This document shows, piece after piece, positions 35,015-44,245 of a DNA stretch of 62,506 bases. Below the pieces are notes generated by a model. It ran no database searches. It saw only the letters and a program-made list of their open reading frames with translations, and had not been told where the DNA came from. The DNA comes from Streptomyces anulatus (GTDB taxonomy: Bacteria; Actinomycetota; Actinomycetes; Streptomycetales; Streptomycetaceae), in assembly GCF_000721175.1 (NCBI RefSeq), contig NZ_JOEZ01000043.1:1-62506 (forward strand), written 5' to 3'. The translations under genes and the position numbers were made by a program. Each line of letters opens with the position of its first letter. Positions within the stretch are counted from its first letter, which is position 1.

Positions 35015-36451
35015 TCAGCCGCGGAGCCGGGCCATCCATGCCTCCACTTCGTCGGCCGCCCGGGGAAGGTCGGCCGAGAGGTTCTCGTTGCCCTCGTCGG
35101 TGACCAGCAAATCGTCCTCGATCCGCACGCCGATGCCGCGGAACTCCGCGGGCACGGTCAGGTCATCCAGCTGGAAGTACAGGCCGGGCTCGACGGTAAG
35201 CACCATGCCCGTCTCCAGCGTCCCCTCCACATAAAGCTCGGTGCGGGCCTTCGCGCAGTCGTGGACGTCCAGGCCGATCATGTGGCCCGTGCCGGCCAGC
35301 GTCCAGCGGCGGTACAGCCCGAGTTCGTACGCCTCGTCCACCGACCGCTCACCGAACAGGCCCCAGGAGGCGAGGTGCTCGGTCAGCACCCGCTGGGCGG
35401 CGTGGTGGAAGTCCCGGTACTTCGCGCCGGGCCGGACCGCGGCTATACCGGCCGACTGCGCCGCGTATACAGCGTCGTACACCTTGCGCTGGACCGGTGT
35501 GAAACGGCCGTCGACGGGGAACGTGCGGGTGACATCGGCGGTGTAGAGGTTGCTGCTCTCCACTCCGGCGTCAATCAGTAGCAGTTCACCCGGCCGGGCC
35601 TCACCGTCGTTGCGGACCCAGTGAAGCGTCGTGGCGTGGGCTCCCGCAGCGCAGACCGACGCGTACCCCACGTCGTTGCCCTCGGTCCGCGCACGCATCC
35701 AGAACCTGCCCTCGATGGCCCGCTCAGCAGTCGGTGCGTCCGTACCGAGAAAGCGGACCACGTCCTCGAAACCACGCGCCGTCGCCTGACAGGCGTGGCG
35801 CAGGTCGGCGATCTCGAACTCGTCCTTGAGCAGGCGCATCTCGGACAGGGCGACGCGGAACTCGGCGTCGCGCTCGGCGGTCACCTTGTGGTCCAGGGCG
35901 GCGTCGACGCCCGTGTCGTAGCCGCGCAGCAGACGGATCGGGCCGGTGGCCTCGGCAAGCCGCTTTGCAAGCGTGCGTATATCGCGGCAAGGCAGGCCCA
36001 GGAGCCGCTCGTTCTCGGTGAGGCTGTTGCGGCGGCCGTCCCAGAGCTCCCCGTGGTAGTCGCGCCAGAACTCCCCGTTCTCGCGGTCCGACCGGGGCAG
36101 CAGATAGGCGACCGCCAGGTGCTTGCCGTCCGCATCGGGTTGCAGGACCAGAACGGAGTCCTGGGACTGGTCACCTGTCAGGTAGGCGTAGTCCGAGGAC
36201 GGGCGGAACGGATAGTCTGTGTCATTGGCACGGACCTTCGGGTTTCCGGCCGGCACCACCAGCAGTTCACCGGGGAACCGCGCGGAGAGTGCCGCCCGTC
36301 GGCGCGCGGTGTACGGTGCCTGGGCGATGGGTTCGAGGTCACAGCGCTCGGTGTCGGCCCAACCCTGCTTCATGTTCTCGGCCAGCTCGACACTCACGTC
36401 CACGTACAGACCGTTCTTCCGCGTCTTGTTCTCATCCGTCTCATCAGCCAC
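35015..36451 (-). CDS. Xaa-Pro aminopeptidase (M24B), copy 2
   Basis: 478 residues from GTG 36451 (AGGAGG just upstream); a GTG at 36478 is an alternative. Same two-domain layout as copy 1, with ligands LLLIDAGVE, TADVTRT, GTGHMIGLDVHDC, TVEPGLYF and RIEDDLL all present. Copies align over the full length with many shared motifs (ELRGIG versus EFRGIG; ADEVEAWM versus ADAVEAWM), but are clearly diverged, so this is an old duplication or two acquisitions. Streptomyces chromosomes usually carry such enzymes, so these may be plasmid extras for collagen use. Confidence 0.92.
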   Translation of the reverse strand: MADETDENKTRKNGLYVDVSVELAENMKQGWADTERCDLEPIAQAPYTARRRAALSARFPGELLVVPAGNPKVRANDTDYPFRPSSDYAYLTGDQSQDSVLVLQPDADGKHLAVAYLLPRSDRENGEFWRDYHGELWDGRRNSLTENERLLGLPCRDIRTLAKRLAEATGPIRLLRGYDTGVDAALDHKVTAERDAEFRVALSEMRLLKDEFEIADLRHACQATARGFEDVVRFLGTDAPTAERAIEGRFWMRARTEGNDVGYASVCAAGAHATTLHWVRNDGEARPGELLLIDAGVESSNLYTADVTRTFPVDGRFTPVQRKVYDAVYAAQSAGIAAVRPGAKYRDFHHAAQRVLTEHLASWGLFGERSVDEAYELGLYRRWTLAGTGHMIGLDVHDCAKARTELYVEGTLETGMVLTVEPGLYFQLDDLTVPAEFRGIGVRIEDDLLVTDEGNENLSADLPRAADEVEAWMARLRG

Positions 36452-36920
36452 GACGTCCTCCTGATGCGAATCTGTCACGCGTATTCCTCTCCATCGCGGA
36501 AGTCAGTGCCCGCCCGGAACCGATCAGAGAATCTGCAAGAAGCCAGCGCGTTGCAACTGTGACGTGTTCGAGTGCACGCTCTGAGCCAGGAGAGCGGGAT
36601 GTGCGGTTGGCCCGGTCGTCCGCGCTGCTTCGGTACAGGCCTCGCGCGGTGGTGCAATTGCCGCCATTGCGGCGGCCTCGAGTCCGCCGGCAACAAGGCT
36701 TTGTGCGACAGCCACACTCTGGCAGCCCCTCCCCTTCCCCCCTTCATACAAATGCTTAGAATCTCGCTGAGATTCTTGCGTCATTTGTCGCTGGGCGAGC
36801 CCAACCGCCCTCGTGAGGTCTGGGTCGGTAGCCCCCTGAACGCCGGGTAGTCATCACAGACCTGCGTCTGCCAGTACTGACTGCCGGACAGCCCTCGGCC
36901 GGCGGGGGAGGCCAGCGTAG
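36452..36920. other. Gap, no gene seen
   Basis: About 470 bp upstream of the aminopeptidase pair and left of the first IS. It should hold the promoter of the pair. No ORF has a ribosome site or recognisable protein character. Confidence 0.4.
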
Positions 36921-37769
36921 ACCGTGTCCTATGTGGGGCTGGCTCTCTGGGCCGGGGTACGTGAAGTTGGATTGTTCCGGACGGGCTGTAGGAGATCGCG
37001 GAGCCGCTGATCCCGCTGCCGAAGGTGCAGCCGCAGGGCAGCGGGATGCAGGACACGCCCGATGAGACGCTGTTCGCCGCGATCATCTACGTCCTGGTCA
37101 GCGGATGCGCCTGGCGGGCACTGCCGCCGTGCTTCGGGATATCGAAGTCGACTGGCCACCGAAGGTTCCTGATCGGGTCCAGAGCCGGTGTCTGGGCCCG
37201 GCTGCACGAGGAGGTCCTGCACCGCCTGGACGACGCGGCTTCCTCGACCTCTCCAGGGCCGTTCTCGACTCCGCCCACGTGAGGGCCAAAAAGGACGAAC
37301 TCACAGGTACGAGCCCCGTGGACCGGGGCAAGCAGGGTTCCGGGATGCATGTCCTGTCGGACGCGAACGGATTGCCCCTCCTTGTCGGGATATCCGCAGC
37401 CAACGACCACGACAGCCTCGCGCTGAAGCCCGTGGTTCAGGGCCACCAAACGAGACACGACCCCCACCGCGGCCGCTACCTCAAACCCCAGCGCCTGTAC
37501 GCCGACAAAGCCTACGACGCTCCTCACCTGCGGAAATGGCTACGGGGCAAGCACATCGGCGTCCGCACCGCCTGCAAGGGAGCCGAATCCAGCGAACGGT
37601 TGGGCCGCCGCAAATGGGTCATCGAGCGGACCATGTCCTGGCTGACCGGCCACCGCAGGCTCAACCATCACTGCGAACGCTATCCCCGCAACCACCTGGC
37701 CTTCCTCGGCCTCGCCGCCGCCCTCTGCTGCCACAAACGACTCGCTCGACTCACCACATAGGACACGGT
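36921..37769 (+). mobile_element. IS5-type insertion sequence A, decayed
   Basis: 849 bp bounded by a perfect 16-bp inverted repeat: ACCGTGTCCTATGTGG at 36921-36936 and its complement at 37754-37769. It encloses one transposase on the plus strand. No clear target duplication; the right flank is occupied directly by insertion sequence B. Confidence 0.85.
36992..37761 (+). pseudogene. IS5-family transposase of element A, broken
   Basis: The N-terminal frame begins after a TAG (36989-36991) where the family has a Trp codon (...ELW-EIAEPLIPL), so the natural start is cut off. The frame then moves near 37240, after CAWRALPPCFGISKSTGHRR and LHRLDD, into the C-terminal half (FLDLSRAVLDSAHVRAKK, LYADKAYDAPHLRKWL, WVIERTMSWLTGHRRL) ending at 37761. 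The DDE core is recognisable. A nonsense codon plus a frame change without a slippery run indicate inactivity. Confidence 0.8.
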
Positions 37770-37863
37770 TTAACTGATCGTTTCAGAATGAAGCGCTTGG
37801 CCAGAGAGTTATGCGCTGCGATGATGCGAATTCGACTGGGTGGTGGGGGACGGGGACACCAGA

Positions 37864-38171
37864 TGACGCGGTGGCAGCTCTTGCAGGGAGACGTCCTGGT
37901 CGGTGAGCTCAGTGAGTACGGCTGTGATCAGCCGTTCTTCCTGGCGCGCTTCACCCCGGGACCTGGCTGGGAGAGCGTGAGGCCGTTGTTTGAGGCATTG
38001 GCGACCTACAGGGGCCCGGACCCGGATGGGCTCAGGTTCGTCGCCCTGGCCAAGCCGTTGCAGGATTTGGGGCTCACACTGGCTCCGGTTGACGGTCAGC
38101 AGACTCCGTTGCAGCTCTTCAAGGACTGCATGGTGCGTATCTATGGGGCTGAAGCTCGCCTCCGCAACTGA
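37864..38171 (+). CDS. Passenger ORF inside element B
   Basis: 102 residues from ATG 37864: MTRWQLLQGDVLVGELSEYG, then a compact alpha/beta-looking protein (FFLARFTPGPGWESVRPLF, LRFVALAKPLQDLGLTL). It lies between the left repeat and the transposase 3' end, overlapping the latter. Small proteins of this general look (one per locus, no domain assigned) are common in Streptomyces. IS5 elements rarely carry passengers, so it may have been captured by the element. Function unknown. Confidence 0.6.
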
Positions 38172-38987
38172 CTGAGCGATTGGCCGTCCGTGGGAGTCGG
38201 CGTAGGCATATGAGGCTGCAGGCCAGGTCGAGCAGTCCCTGGTGGAGGTCGGCGCGTCGTTCGTAGCGGGTGCGGAGTCGTTTGAACTGGTGCAGCCAGG
38301 CGAAGGTGCGCTCGACGACCCACCGCACCTTGCCCAGTCCGGAGCCGTGGGCGACGCCGCGTCGGGCGATCAGGGGTTTGATGCCGCGTTTCCACAGCAG
38401 GCGGCGGTACTTGTCGAAGTCGTAGCCCCGGTCGGCATACAGGCGCCGGGGCTTGCGGCGTGGACGTCCCCGCCTGCCCCGGATCGGCGGGACGGCGTCG
38501 AGCAGCGGCAGGAGCTGGGTGACGTCGTGCCGGTTGCCGCCGGTGAGGGTGACGGCGAGCGGGGTTCCGTGCCGGTCGACGATCAGGTGGTGCTTGGAAC
38601 CGGGGCGGGCGCGGTCGACGGGCGAGGGGCCGACGTGATCCCCCCTTTGAGGGCCCGGACATGTGATCCGTCCACGGAGCAGTCATCCAGGTCCAGCAAG
38701 TCGGCGCGGCGCAGTTCGGTCAGCAGGGCGGCGTGCAGGCGGGGCCAGACACCGGCCTCGGTCCAGTCCCGCAGCCGGCGCCAGGCCGTCACACCGGAGC
38801 AGCCCACCGTCTCCGCCGGGACATCCCGCCAGGCGACGCCGGTCCGCAGGACGTACATGATGCCCGCGAGAGCCGCCCGGTCCGGAACGCGAAGCCGCCC
38901 GGGATGCCGGCGGCGCCGTTCGGGAGGTGGCGGCAGCAGCGGGGCCACCCGCTCCCACAGGTCGTCAGGAACAAGATCAGCACGCAC
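38119..38987 (-). CDS. IS5-family transposase of element B, two frames
   Basis: ORF A begins at ATG 38987 (MRADLVPDDLWERVAPLLPP, GVAWRDVPAETVGCSGVTAW) and runs to about 38640. There, AAAGGGGGG on the coding strand (38640-38648) is a classic slippery run, and protein character continues in another frame: DHVGPSPVDRARPGSKHHL, LYADRGYDFDKYRRLLWKRG, WVVERTFAWLHQFKRLRTRY. Such programmed frameshifting is known in IS427-type IS5 elements, so the product is probably an intact fusion. Acidic catalytic residues are in place. Confidence 0.8.
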
Positions 38988-39056
38988 CTGGACACCCTGC
39001 CGACCAAGATCGGCAAGCGCAAGACCCGCAGCTCAACTCATTCTGAAACGATCAGT

Positions 39057-39655
39057 AAGTCGGGACGTCGATGCTTCTCAGGAGGTCTCGGCGCACAGGT
39101 GACCGGCACGTCTGCGCCGTTCGTGCGCAAGCGCGAGCCGAGAACCCTCCGGCCGGCCTTCACCTCGAGCCTCCGTATGAACTCGGAACACGGACTGAGG
39201 AAGGCGGATCTGGTCTGGTCCGGTTGCAGAGCCACTCCTGCAAAACTCACGAACCAGAGGCCCAGACCGAGCACTGCATCCTTGAGCAGGCCAGCGTCGA
39301 GCAGAAGACTGACCATGGGCGCGCAGCTGTTACGTGGAGGGCACCGTCCCACGGGCGATCCAACCGTTTGGCATGCGAAGCCTTCGCTACCGCAGGCTCG
39401 CGAAGCCCCAGATGCTGCACCACTTCGTCGGTGCCGCCATAAAGACTCGGAACACCATCGCGGATCACCGACAGGCCGGTCGCCAGGGCCCGAGCTTCAC
39501 CCTTCGCAAGGCTCCGCCCTGCTGGATGTGGTCCAGCAGGGCGGAGTTCATGAACCGCGTCCTGGGCAGGGCGGGCTCAATAGATGACGCGGGACGGGGC
39601 ATACGGCCTCGAAACCTGCTCCGTCTCGCAACATGCCTGCGGTCTCAGGTTCTTC
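39057..39655. other. Gap between element B and the sigma/CAP gene
   Basis: About 600 bp. A minus-strand frame at 39038-39352 has a hydrophobic stretch (LLKDAVLGLGLWFVSFAGVA) but no ribosome site and starts inside IS-flanking sequence; I do not call it. Nothing else supportable. Confidence 0.4.
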
Positions 39656-41266
39656 TCACCCCTGCCAGTCTGCAGATGCCAACGGCGAAGACAGTGTCTG
39701 CACCCAGATCATTCCGCTCGGGCCGACCACGGCTGCTACGCCCGTGTCCTTATAGCGGCAGTCGAGCATGTTCTGCTGATGGATCGATCCATCCATCCAG
39801 TCGTTGACGACTGTCTCTGGGTTCGTTGTGCCACGGTCAAGATTCTCAGCCCACAGGCCTACGGGGTAACCTGCGCTCCGCATCCGGTGGTCGGGGTTGT
39901 GGCCTTCTGTATCCACGTGATCAAAGTACGAGCGCTTCACCATGTCCTGAGCATGGTTGCGGGCTGCGGTACTGAGCCGAGGATCGGTCCGCAGAGCTGC
40001 GCACCCGGCTTCCAGCCGTCGGGCATTGACCAGTCCAGTGAGCTGCTGCTCCGGTGTGTGTGGCGGGGAGGGAGGCCGAGTAGGAGTTGTTGGGGTTGGT
40101 AGTGCCGAGCGACTCGGGGGAGGGCTGGGCACGCTCGTGCGCGAGGGTTCAACGTCCGCAGCGGGAGAAGAAGCAGCGTGTTGAGGTGGAGTGTGCTCAT
40201 GCGAGGGTGCCGATGAGGGTTTCGGTGCTGTTGGCGTGCTGGACGGCCATAGGAGTACGAGGAGGATGCAGCTGATGACCACGGTGCCACCTGCGATCGC
40301 CCGTTTTCTCAACCGTCCTCGTGGCGCGGCGGAAGACTGGTCAGTGGGGTTCGAGGTAGTGACTTGAAGGGCAACTTCCGCTGAGTCGAGGGGGCGGTTG
40401 CTATCAGAAGCCGCTGGAAACTGGGCTGCGACTGCACTGCCTGGGGCACTCGAGGTGTTGACAGCCATCGCTACCAGGTCGGGTAGCCACGACGAAACGT
40501 TGTAGCCGAACAAGGGGGCTACCAAGGCGACACCGACAAGCAGCCCCTCCGCGGGGACAAGGTTCGACCAGTGGCCTGAACATGCCGAGCAGGCGCGTGC
40601 ATGACGCACGATGCGTTTACGCCAGACGGGCGCGGGGCGGCCATCCCAGACCGACAACAGTGAGGAAAGTTCTGAGCAGCGCGGCTCGATGCTGAGTGCC
40701 CGAACAACTACACGACTGGTATCGAGACTGGACTTCATCCGCTGGATACGCACTGCGGCGTGCTGGGGAGAAACGTCCAGGACCGTGGCCATTTCAGCTC
40801 GTGTCAGCCGCCCTCCGACCTCCTGCCACCAGAGCGCCAGAAGGTAGCGGTCGTCATCATCGAGCCAGCGAGTGGCCTCGGCGACTTCCTGGCGCTGTCC
40901 GGTCAACCCCAACTGCAGGATCGTAAGGTTCACAAAGTCACCCATGGGATCGGGGACCTCTGCTAGATGCTCGATGGGCGTAGCCGTCTTCTGCCGCTCC
41001 GTCCAACGCTGGCGCACCTGATTCATCGCGATGGCGACCAGCCACGACCGAAAACTGGACGGTTCACGAAGTCCGCCGAGGTTTTGAAGGGCGCGGTACA
41101 TGGTTTCTTGCACGACGTCGTCGACGTCTGGATGTCCGTTCATGGAACGCCCGACAATGTTGTAAATCAGCGGCAAATAGGTTGCAATCAGACCTTCCAG
41201 AGCGTACTGGTCACCTGCTTGCGCCGATCTCACCAGACTTGATATGTCGCTATCATCCTGGTACAC
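39656..41266 (-). CDS. Membrane-tethered ECF sigma factor with anti-sigma motif and CAP domain
   Basis: 536 residues from GTG 41266. Residues 25-90 are sigma region 2 (HPDVDDVVQETMYRALQNL, SFRSWLVAIAMNQVRQRW). Residues 133-183 are region 4 (RLTRAEMATVLDVSPQHAAV). Residues 222-229 read H-x3-C-x2-C, the zinc anti-sigma (ZAS) motif. A hydrophobic segment lies at 241-262 and a clear membrane helix at 323-340. A Pro/Ser/Thr linker follows (341-405) and then a CAP/SCP domain (406-536: GLVNARRLEAGC, HAQDMVKRSYFDH, GLWAENL). Regulator, inhibitor, membrane anchor and outside sensor appear to be one chain. The CAP part closely resembles the neighbouring secreted CAP protein. Confidence 0.9.
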   Translation of the reverse strand: MYQDDSDISSLVRSAQAGDQYALEGLIATYLPLIYNIVGRSMNGHPDVDDVVQETMYRALQNLGGLREPSSFRSWLVAIAMNQVRQRWTERQKTATPIEHLAEVPDPMGDFVNLTILQLGLTGQRQEVAEATRWLDDDDRYLLALWWQEVGGRLTRAEMATVLDVSPQHAAVRIQRMKSSLDTSRVVVRALSIEPRCSELSSLLSVWDGRPAPVWRKRIVRHARACSACSGHWSNLVPAEGLLVGVALVAPLFGYNVSSWLPDLVAMAVNTSSAPGSAVAAQFPAASDSNRPLDSAEVALQVTTSNPTDQSSAAPRGRLRKRAIAGGTVVISCILLVLLWPSSTPTAPKPSSAPSHEHTPPQHAASSPAADVEPSRTSVPSPPPSRSALPTPTTPTRPPSPPHTPEQQLTGLVNARRLEAGCAALRTDPRLSTAARNHAQDMVKRSYFDHVDTEGHNPDHRMRSAGYPVGLWAENLDRGTTNPETVVNDWMDGSIHQQNMLDCRYKDTGVAAVVGPSGMIWVQTLSSPLASADWQG

Positions 41267-41660
41267 GATTTAATCCTTTGTTTGCCGCTTGCGTGCGCTT
41301 CCGCGAGGATCTCGCCCCCCTTGGGGGCAGAGTCTGAGTCATCCGGCTCTCGGCGCGATCACGGTCGCGTTCCCGGTAGAGGGCTGGGCTGTAAGGGTGT
41401 GACCCAAGGTTCGTCTGGGAGATCAACGGCCGATGACTGCTACCAACTTTTCGATGGCCTTCCCTTCATACCTGTCGTCGGCGGTCGTAACGGACTATCG
41501 CGCTGACCGTCGGGGCGGAGGTCCCGCTCACCATCGCGCTTGCGTCCAATGCCCGATCAAGAGACGGACTCAGTCAGCAGCGCGCAACCAGTACCGAAGC
41601 GATTGGTGAACCCGCTGTGCGGGCGCACCGCAGCCTTGGGTGCGCCCGCACAGCCAGCCA
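41267..41660. other. Gap between sigma/CAP gene and CAP gene
   Basis: About 390 bp upstream of the sigma/CAP gene, expected to contain its promoter. No gene seen. Confidence 0.4.
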
Positions 41661-42305
41661 TCAGCTCTTCGTGCCGAAGTTCTGCACCCACCAGGGGCCG
41701 TTAGCCGTCAGATTGACGCCGGCGCCGAAGTCCTTGTAGGAGCAGTCCAGGATGTTGGTGCGATGCGCGGGGCTGTTCATCCAATCCCGCATGGCGGTTT
41801 TGGGGTCCTTGGGGCCCTTGTGAATGTTCTCGCCCCACGAACCTATGGGGTAGCCGGCCTTTCGCATCCGCTCCCCAGGGCCCTCCCCCTCGGGGCTGAC
41901 ATGGTCGTAGTAGTTTCGGGCGGCCATGTCCCCGGCGTGAGCTCGCGCAGCGGCGCGCAACTTCTTGTCCAACTTCAGCGGACGACAGCCCGCGTTCGCC
42001 CGCTCGACGTTGACCAGTGCCAACACATCGTCCTCGAAGCGGGCCGCCGTCCCAGCCGGCTGGGATTCCGATGGCGACACGGAAGCGGGCGTCGCGCTGG
42101 CCGGCATCACGCCGCCGGACGGATTGGCCAGCGCCAGCGTACCGATCGAGGCGAGCGCCGCGGCGGCTACGGCGCCCCCGGCCAGGACTCGAATCTTCAC
42201 GCTGCGGTTGCCGCGGCGGTGGCGGCTCGGCGAACCGTCCTCGCTGCTGGCACCAAGCCCTGAAAGGGTTCTCTGAGCGTGTTCGTCGTGATCGTTTGCG
42301 TGCAT
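41661..42305 (-). CDS. Secreted or anchored CAP-domain protein
   Basis: 214 residues, ATG 42305 with GGAG upstream. About 35 charged residues precede a hydrophobic segment (VLAGGAVAAAALASIGTLALA, 40-60); with an internal GTG start at residue 36 this would be a normal signal peptide. The CAP domain (about 92-214) shows HAGDMAARNYYDHVSPEG, GYPIGSWGENIHKG and NSPAHRTNILDC. The same positions recur in the CAP domain of the sigma-factor fusion next door, including the GCxxL and LDCxYKDxG cysteines. Likely a partner, competitor or target of that sensor. Confidence 0.85.
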   Translation of the reverse strand: MHANDHDEHAQRTLSGLGASSEDGSPSRHRRGNRSVKIRVLAGGAVAAAALASIGTLALANPSGGVMPASATPASVSPSESQPAGTAARFEDDVLALVNVERANAGCRPLKLDKKLRAAARAHAGDMAARNYYDHVSPEGEGPGERMRKAGYPIGSWGENIHKGPKDPKTAMRDWMNSPAHRTNILDCSYKDFGAGVNLTANGPWWVQNFGTKS

Positions 42306-42797
42306 GGGAGCTCCGTTCTTCTGCTTGTCGGCAGGTCCGACTCACAGGAGATAGGGCAGTGCCGCCAGGACAACACTTTTTCGCAGAAGAATCTGCTGGG
42401 GCGCTGGAGAGGCCACGCGCATGCCGCTGCGGGTGTTGCTGCACACCAGCTCAGGCACCCGGATCTCTCGTCAGCGCAGCTTCTCCACCGGCGGCGGACC
42501 GACGATGCCACGGGAGCTCAGCGAGCGCGGAATACCACCAAGGCTTGGACCGCTCTCCCCGCGACGACAGCTGGCGATGAGGGGCCAGAGACGGTCAACT
42601 CACGGGAAAAACAGCACGGTTCACCGGCTTTGGGCCGATTTAATGCAGCGAGATGTGCAGCAACTAAGCTCAATATGTGATGAGTTGGTGAAGGACTTGA
42701 TCCGAGGGCGCGCTTCGAGCATGGTTTCGAAGCGCCCCCGGAAGTCTTCCGGCTGAGGCCCTTTCTGCGAGAAAATTTACGAGAAGAGCTCTCTTCC
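42306..42797. other. Divergent promoter region of CAP and subtilisin genes
   Basis: About 490 bp between divergent genes. No ORF with protein character. Promoters for both should lie here. Confidence 0.4.
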
Positions 42798-44000
42798 ATG
42801 GCAAATCACAAACGTGCGCGTCGGCTCAAACTCACCGCCGCCATCGCCGCCGTAGCTGCGGCTGCTGGTGCCGCCCTGTTCGGCACATCGTTCGCGAATG
42901 CGACGCCAGAGCCCAAGATGGGGACCATCTACGGGGCGGATGCGGCAACCGCTGTATCGGGCAGCTACATCGTCATGCTGAGCGAGAAGGCGGACAAGGC
43001 CGAACTCGCCAAGCAGTACGGGGGCAAGCTCCAGCGAAGCTTCAGCTCGACCATCAACGGGTTCTCGGCCAACAAGCTGTCCGAGACTGAGGCCAAGCGT
43101 CTGGCTGCAGACCCTGCCGTCGCGAAGGTCGTGCAGAACAAAACGTTCCGAATCAGTGCCACACAGCAGCGGCCTCCGTCCTGGGGACTGGACCGGATCG
43201 ACCAGGCCCAGACACCTGGTGACAACGCCTACACCTATCCGGATTCGGCCGGCGATGGCGTGACCGCCTATGTCATCGACACTGGCGTCCGAGTCACGCA
43301 CAAGGACTTCGGCGGCCGAGCCTCCTCGGGCTTCGACGCCGTGGACCGGGACAATGACGCCAATGACGGCAACGGCCACGGGACTCATGTGGCTGGCACG
43401 ATCGCCGGCACATCCCACGGCGTCGCCAAGAAGGCAAAGATCGTGGGAGTCCGTGTACTGAATGACTCAGGCTCCGGCACCACGGACCAGGTCATAGCTG
43501 GCATCGACTGGGTCGTAGCCAACCGCAAGGGCCCCGCCGTCGCGAACATGAGCCTCGGCGGCGGCGTGGACCCTGCTCTCGACGCCGCAGTCCGAAAGGC
43601 CGTCGCGTCCGGCGTCACCTTCGCGATCGCAGCCGGCAATGAGGCCCGGGACGCAACCCAAAGCTCCCCCGCGCGGGTTGCCGAGGCCATAACCGTCGCT
43701 TCGTCCACCGTCACCGACGGACAGTCGTCGTTCTCGAACTACGGACCGGTGGTGGACATCTACGCCCCGGGGTCGAACATCACGTCCACCTGGCACGGAA
43801 GTGACAGCGCAACGAACGTCATGTCAGGAACATCGATGGCAACTCCGCACGTCGCTGGCGTGGCAGCTCTCTACCTGGCTGGCCACCCAGAGGCCACACC
43901 CGGTGAAGTCGCTGCGGCGCTTACTCGCGGAGCGACTCAGGGCGCAATATCCAATGCGACCCCGGGGACGACGAATAAACTGCTGAAGGTCATCAAGTAA
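42798..44000 (+). CDS. Secreted subtilisin-type protease (S8, proteinase K-like)
   Basis: 400 residues. Signal peptide (about 1-35), I9 inhibitor propeptide (about 53-117: SYIVMLSEKADKAELAKQYG), then the S8 domain with catalytic Asp161 (VIDTGV), His194 (NGHGTHVAG), oxyanion Asn281 (AAGNEA) and Ser346 (SGTSMATPHVAG). All are in the expected order and spacing for a proteinase K-like enzyme. It acts outside the cell after autocleavage. A strong terminator follows. Together with the collagenase it gives this replicon two extracellular proteases; it could also act on the extracellular CAP domains nearby, which is inference. Confidence 0.95.
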   Translation: MANHKRARRLKLTAAIAAVAAAAGAALFGTSFANATPEPKMGTIYGADAATAVSGSYIVMLSEKADKAELAKQYGGKLQRSFSSTINGFSANKLSETEAKRLAADPAVAKVVQNKTFRISATQQRPPSWGLDRIDQAQTPGDNAYTYPDSAGDGVTAYVIDTGVRVTHKDFGGRASSGFDAVDRDNDANDGNGHGTHVAGTIAGTSHGVAKKAKIVGVRVLNDSGSGTTDQVIAGIDWVVANRKGPAVANMSLGGGVDPALDAAVRKAVASGVTFAIAAGNEARDATQSSPARVAEAITVASSTVTDGQSSFSNYGPVVDIYAPGSNITSTWHGSDSATNVMSGTSMATPHVAGVAALYLAGHPEATPGEVAAALTRGATQGAISNATPGTTNKLLKVIK

Positions 44001-44021
44001 AGCGACCCTGGGCAGAAGGCA

Positions 44022-44060
44022 GCGGCCGCGCATCGGCCAATAAATCCGATGCGCGGCCGC
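44022..44060 (+). terminator. Terminator after the subtilisin gene
   Basis: Fifteen-base perfect arms (44022-44036 and 44046-44060) with a nine-base AT-rich loop, 21 bp after the stop. Confidence 0.8.
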
Positions 44061-44245
44061 TCCTCATCTGCACAGCACCCGTTGATCGACCATTCGGAAA
44101 CCGATGGCCGAATTGCACATGCGGCCAATCCTGCTGGAGATCACAGGACCGCGCGACCCTAATATCCCCGCATGGGAGGCCACCAGCTTATGCATGTGTT
44201 CTCAGGATGAACGCCAGAAATGTCGGCTAGCAGACTGACGATCTT

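Larger units (their letters stand above)
37773..39056 (-). mobile_element. IS5-type element B with a passenger ORF
   Basis: Perfect 19-bp inverted repeats ACTGATCGTTTCAGAATGA at 37773-37791 and its complement at 39038-39056 enclose a minus-strand transposase and a plus-strand 102-codon ORF. Read with repeats starting at CTGATCG, TAA flanks both sides, a TNA-type three-base target duplication. The element is inserted three bases from the end of element A. Confidence 0.8.

Noticed and set aside
39038..39352. Minus-strand hydrophobic ORF next to insertion sequence B
   Set aside because: Its stop lies in the IS inverted repeat and there is no credible start signal.
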